Assembly: GCA_964577305.1 (NCBI GenBank)
Contig: CAZNYS010000005.1
Location: 1-64,000, forward strand
From: UBA9300 sp964577305
Lineage (GTDB): Bacteria > Bacteroidota > Bacteroidia > Bacteroidales > VadinHA17
Direction of reading: 5' to 3'
DNA: 64,000 nt
The notes below the pieces were generated by a model, which saw only the letters and a list, made by a program, of their open reading frames with translations, was not told the DNA's origin and did not search any database. The position numbers and the translations under genes were made by a program. Below, one piece after another: positions 62,994 through 64,000 of this stretch. Each line of letters begins with the position of its first letter. The first letter of the stretch is position 1.

Positions 62994-63647
62994 CTACTCG
63001 CTTTCGATTACGGCTTTCATAGACCTTGCCATTGATTCCAGTATAATATAGCATGATGCAGCACCTGCATCAATAAAACCCAGAGACCTTTCTCCCAGTC
63101 TGGCTGACCGGCCCTTTTTTGCTATCATTTCTTTTGTTGAATTCATACCTTCTCTTGCTCCACTTGCCATATCACTGAGAACAACATCAAAGCTGTTTCC
63201 ACTTTTTATGCTTTCTTCCAATGATACTGCAGCAGGCACTAGTGCATCAATAAGCGTTTTATCACCAGGGCTTGCACCACATATCTCTAAAGTTGATTCT
63301 ATTGCTGCTTTTAGCATTTCATTGAAGGTTGAGGCAGTAATCCTGTCTTTATTCCTGGATTGCTCATAAAACGTTTCGAAAAAAGTTCCATAGATCGGAC
63401 CCATCGCACCCCCTATCTCCATCAATAACACTTCTCCTATTATCCTGAAACCATCTGAAAGAGAAGTATCCTCATTTAGTTTCTGTTCTGCGAGTGCAAA
63501 TCCCTTACTCATATTGACCCCATGATCTCCATCCCCAATCTGACCATCTAGTTCACTAAGGTATTGTCTATTTTTCCTGATAGAATTTATAATATCCTTA
63601 ATTACCTGGTATCCCTTTTTATTGTTAATCCATTCTGTTTTTCCCAT
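62994..63647 (-). CDS. dhaL: Dihydroxyacetone kinase-type subunit L (DhaL)
   Basis: A 217-residue nucleotide-binding subunit of a DhaKL-type kinase. The metal/nucleotide site is visible: IGDGDHGVNMSKGF (residues 37-50, with Asp39, Asp41 and His42), GGAMGPIYGTFF near 83, and CGASPGDKTLIDALVPA near 121. A KGRSARLGERSLGF segment near 178 resembles the ATP-dependent form (usual KGRASYLGERS-G). Its ATG directly follows the TAG stop of the DhaK-type gene with no spacing. The phosphorylated substrate need not be dihydroxyacetone; tetruloses are used by some relatives. Confidence 0.93.
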   Translation of the reverse strand: MGKTEWINNKKGYQVIKDIINSIRKNRQYLSELDGQIGDGDHGVNMSKGFALAEQKLNEDTSLSDGFRIIGEVLLMEIGGAMGPIYGTFFETFYEQSRNKDRITASTFNEMLKAAIESTLEICGASPGDKTLIDALVPAAVSLEESIKSGNSFDVVLSDMASGAREGMNSTKEMIAKKGRSARLGERSLGFIDAGAASCYIILESMARSMKAVIESE

Positions 63648-64000
63648 CTAAAACTGTTTAAAATGAACGGCATCAGCTGGATAGTCTACAAGTGTCTTCA
63701 GTTCATCGTCTAACTTCATGATAGTCAATGTAACACCCATCATATCAAGGGAGGTGAAGAAATCACCGACATAAGACTTGTATGTACCAATACCTTGATT
63801 AGAGAGAATTGCCTTCACTTTACTGTGGAAAACATATAATTCCATTAAAGGTGTAGCTCCTAATCCGGATACCAGTACTACTACTTCATCTCCCTTAATA
63901 AAGGGAAGATCAGGTAGAACAATATCTGTGCAGACTTTTGCCATTTCATCTGCAGTTTTTAAATCAGAAACCGCAATACCTGGTTCTCCATGGTGCCCAA
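63648..64000 (-). CDS. dhaK: Dihydroxyacetone kinase-type subunit K (DhaK), C-terminal part, cut by window edge
   Basis: About 117 residues of the substrate-binding subunit, open to the window edge at 64000 with no start in view. The first visible residues GHHGEPGI contain the HGEPG motif whose His binds the carbonyl of the substrate covalently in DhaK. Further marks are VSGLGATPLMELYV, GDFFTSLDMMGVTLTIMKLDDEL and a final DYPADAVHF, all typical of the DhaK C-terminus. It is followed directly by DhaL. The rest of the gene, about two thirds, lies beyond the window. Confidence 0.92.
   Translation of the reverse strand, partial: GHHGEPGIAVSDLKTADEMAKVCTDIVLPDLPFIKGDEVVVLVSGLGATPLMELYVFHSKVKAILSNQGIGTYKSYVGDFFTSLDMMGVTLTIMKLDDELKTLVDYPADAVHFKQF

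Noticed and set aside
1..64000. tRNA, rRNA or known riboswitch genes
   Set aside because: No cloverleaf-like or rRNA-like stretch was recognised in any intergenic gap by eye; a covariance-model scan would be decisive.

Overview
The window looks like the chromosome of a free-living or gut-type member of the Bacteroidota (Bacteroidales/Marinilabiliales-like; I cannot name a species). The evidence is three SusC/SusD pairs, lipoprotein signal peptides on most enzymes, several S9 peptidases, AT-rich intergenic DNA, and promoter-like sites that fit the Bacteroidota TTTG-N20-TAnnTTTG pattern. I found no rRNA, tRNA, CRISPR array, prophage or transposase gene.

Region 1 (1-20,462, all minus strand) is a large polysaccharide-utilisation locus (PUL) read from right to left: SusC1-SusD1, a divergent SusC2-SusD2, a DUF1735-type surface lipoprotein, a small unknown exported protein, then an unknown ~900-residue enzyme-like protein (probably DUF5695), a GH31 glycosidase and a second copy of the DUF5695-like protein. 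SusD2 and the DUF1735 lipoprotein carry the same discoidin-like module. A hairpin plus a promoter-like box at 8.8 kb may split the locus into a capture unit and an enzyme unit. Region 2 (20,968-25,462) holds a thioredoxin-type glutathione peroxidase, a GH3 glycosidase with a PA14 insertion, and a lipoprotein aldose 1-epimerase. Together these could finish oligosaccharide breakdown.

Region 3 (25,591-32,110) has two large sortilin/VPS10-like BNR-repeat proteins around a protein-L-isoaspartate methyltransferase that seems to carry a lipoprotein signal. Region 4 (32,162-35,425) is a four-gene, tightly coupled unit: ECF sigma factor, membrane anti-sigma-like protein with HEAT-like repeats, DUF4097-like protein, and an exported protein with seven ~30-residue helical repeats. 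Region 5 (35,488-47,408) mixes two S9 peptidases, two tandem 'plug-only' mini-SusC proteins without a barrel, an S51-like peptidase, thrB-thrC, a membrane protein/winged-helix regulator pair, and a GH18 protein. Two unusual non-coding elements lie here or just after: a cluster of tandem hairpins (42,425-42,621) and a 180-bp fully palindromic MITE-like element (47,418-47,597).

Region 6 (48,305-64,000) is a second carbohydrate locus: GH31 and GH127 on the plus strand, convergent with GH31-SusD3-SusC3. It is followed by a TRAP transporter (DctM-DctQ-DctP) and DhaL-DhaK-type kinase subunits; the last gene is cut by the window edge. A plausible flow is surface capture by SusCD, cleavage by GH31/GH127, inner-membrane import of an acidic or small product by TRAP, and phosphorylation by the DhaKL-type kinase. 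No PUL regulator (SusR, hybrid two-component system, FecR) is next to either PUL, and none of the three SusC proteins has an N-terminal STN domain.
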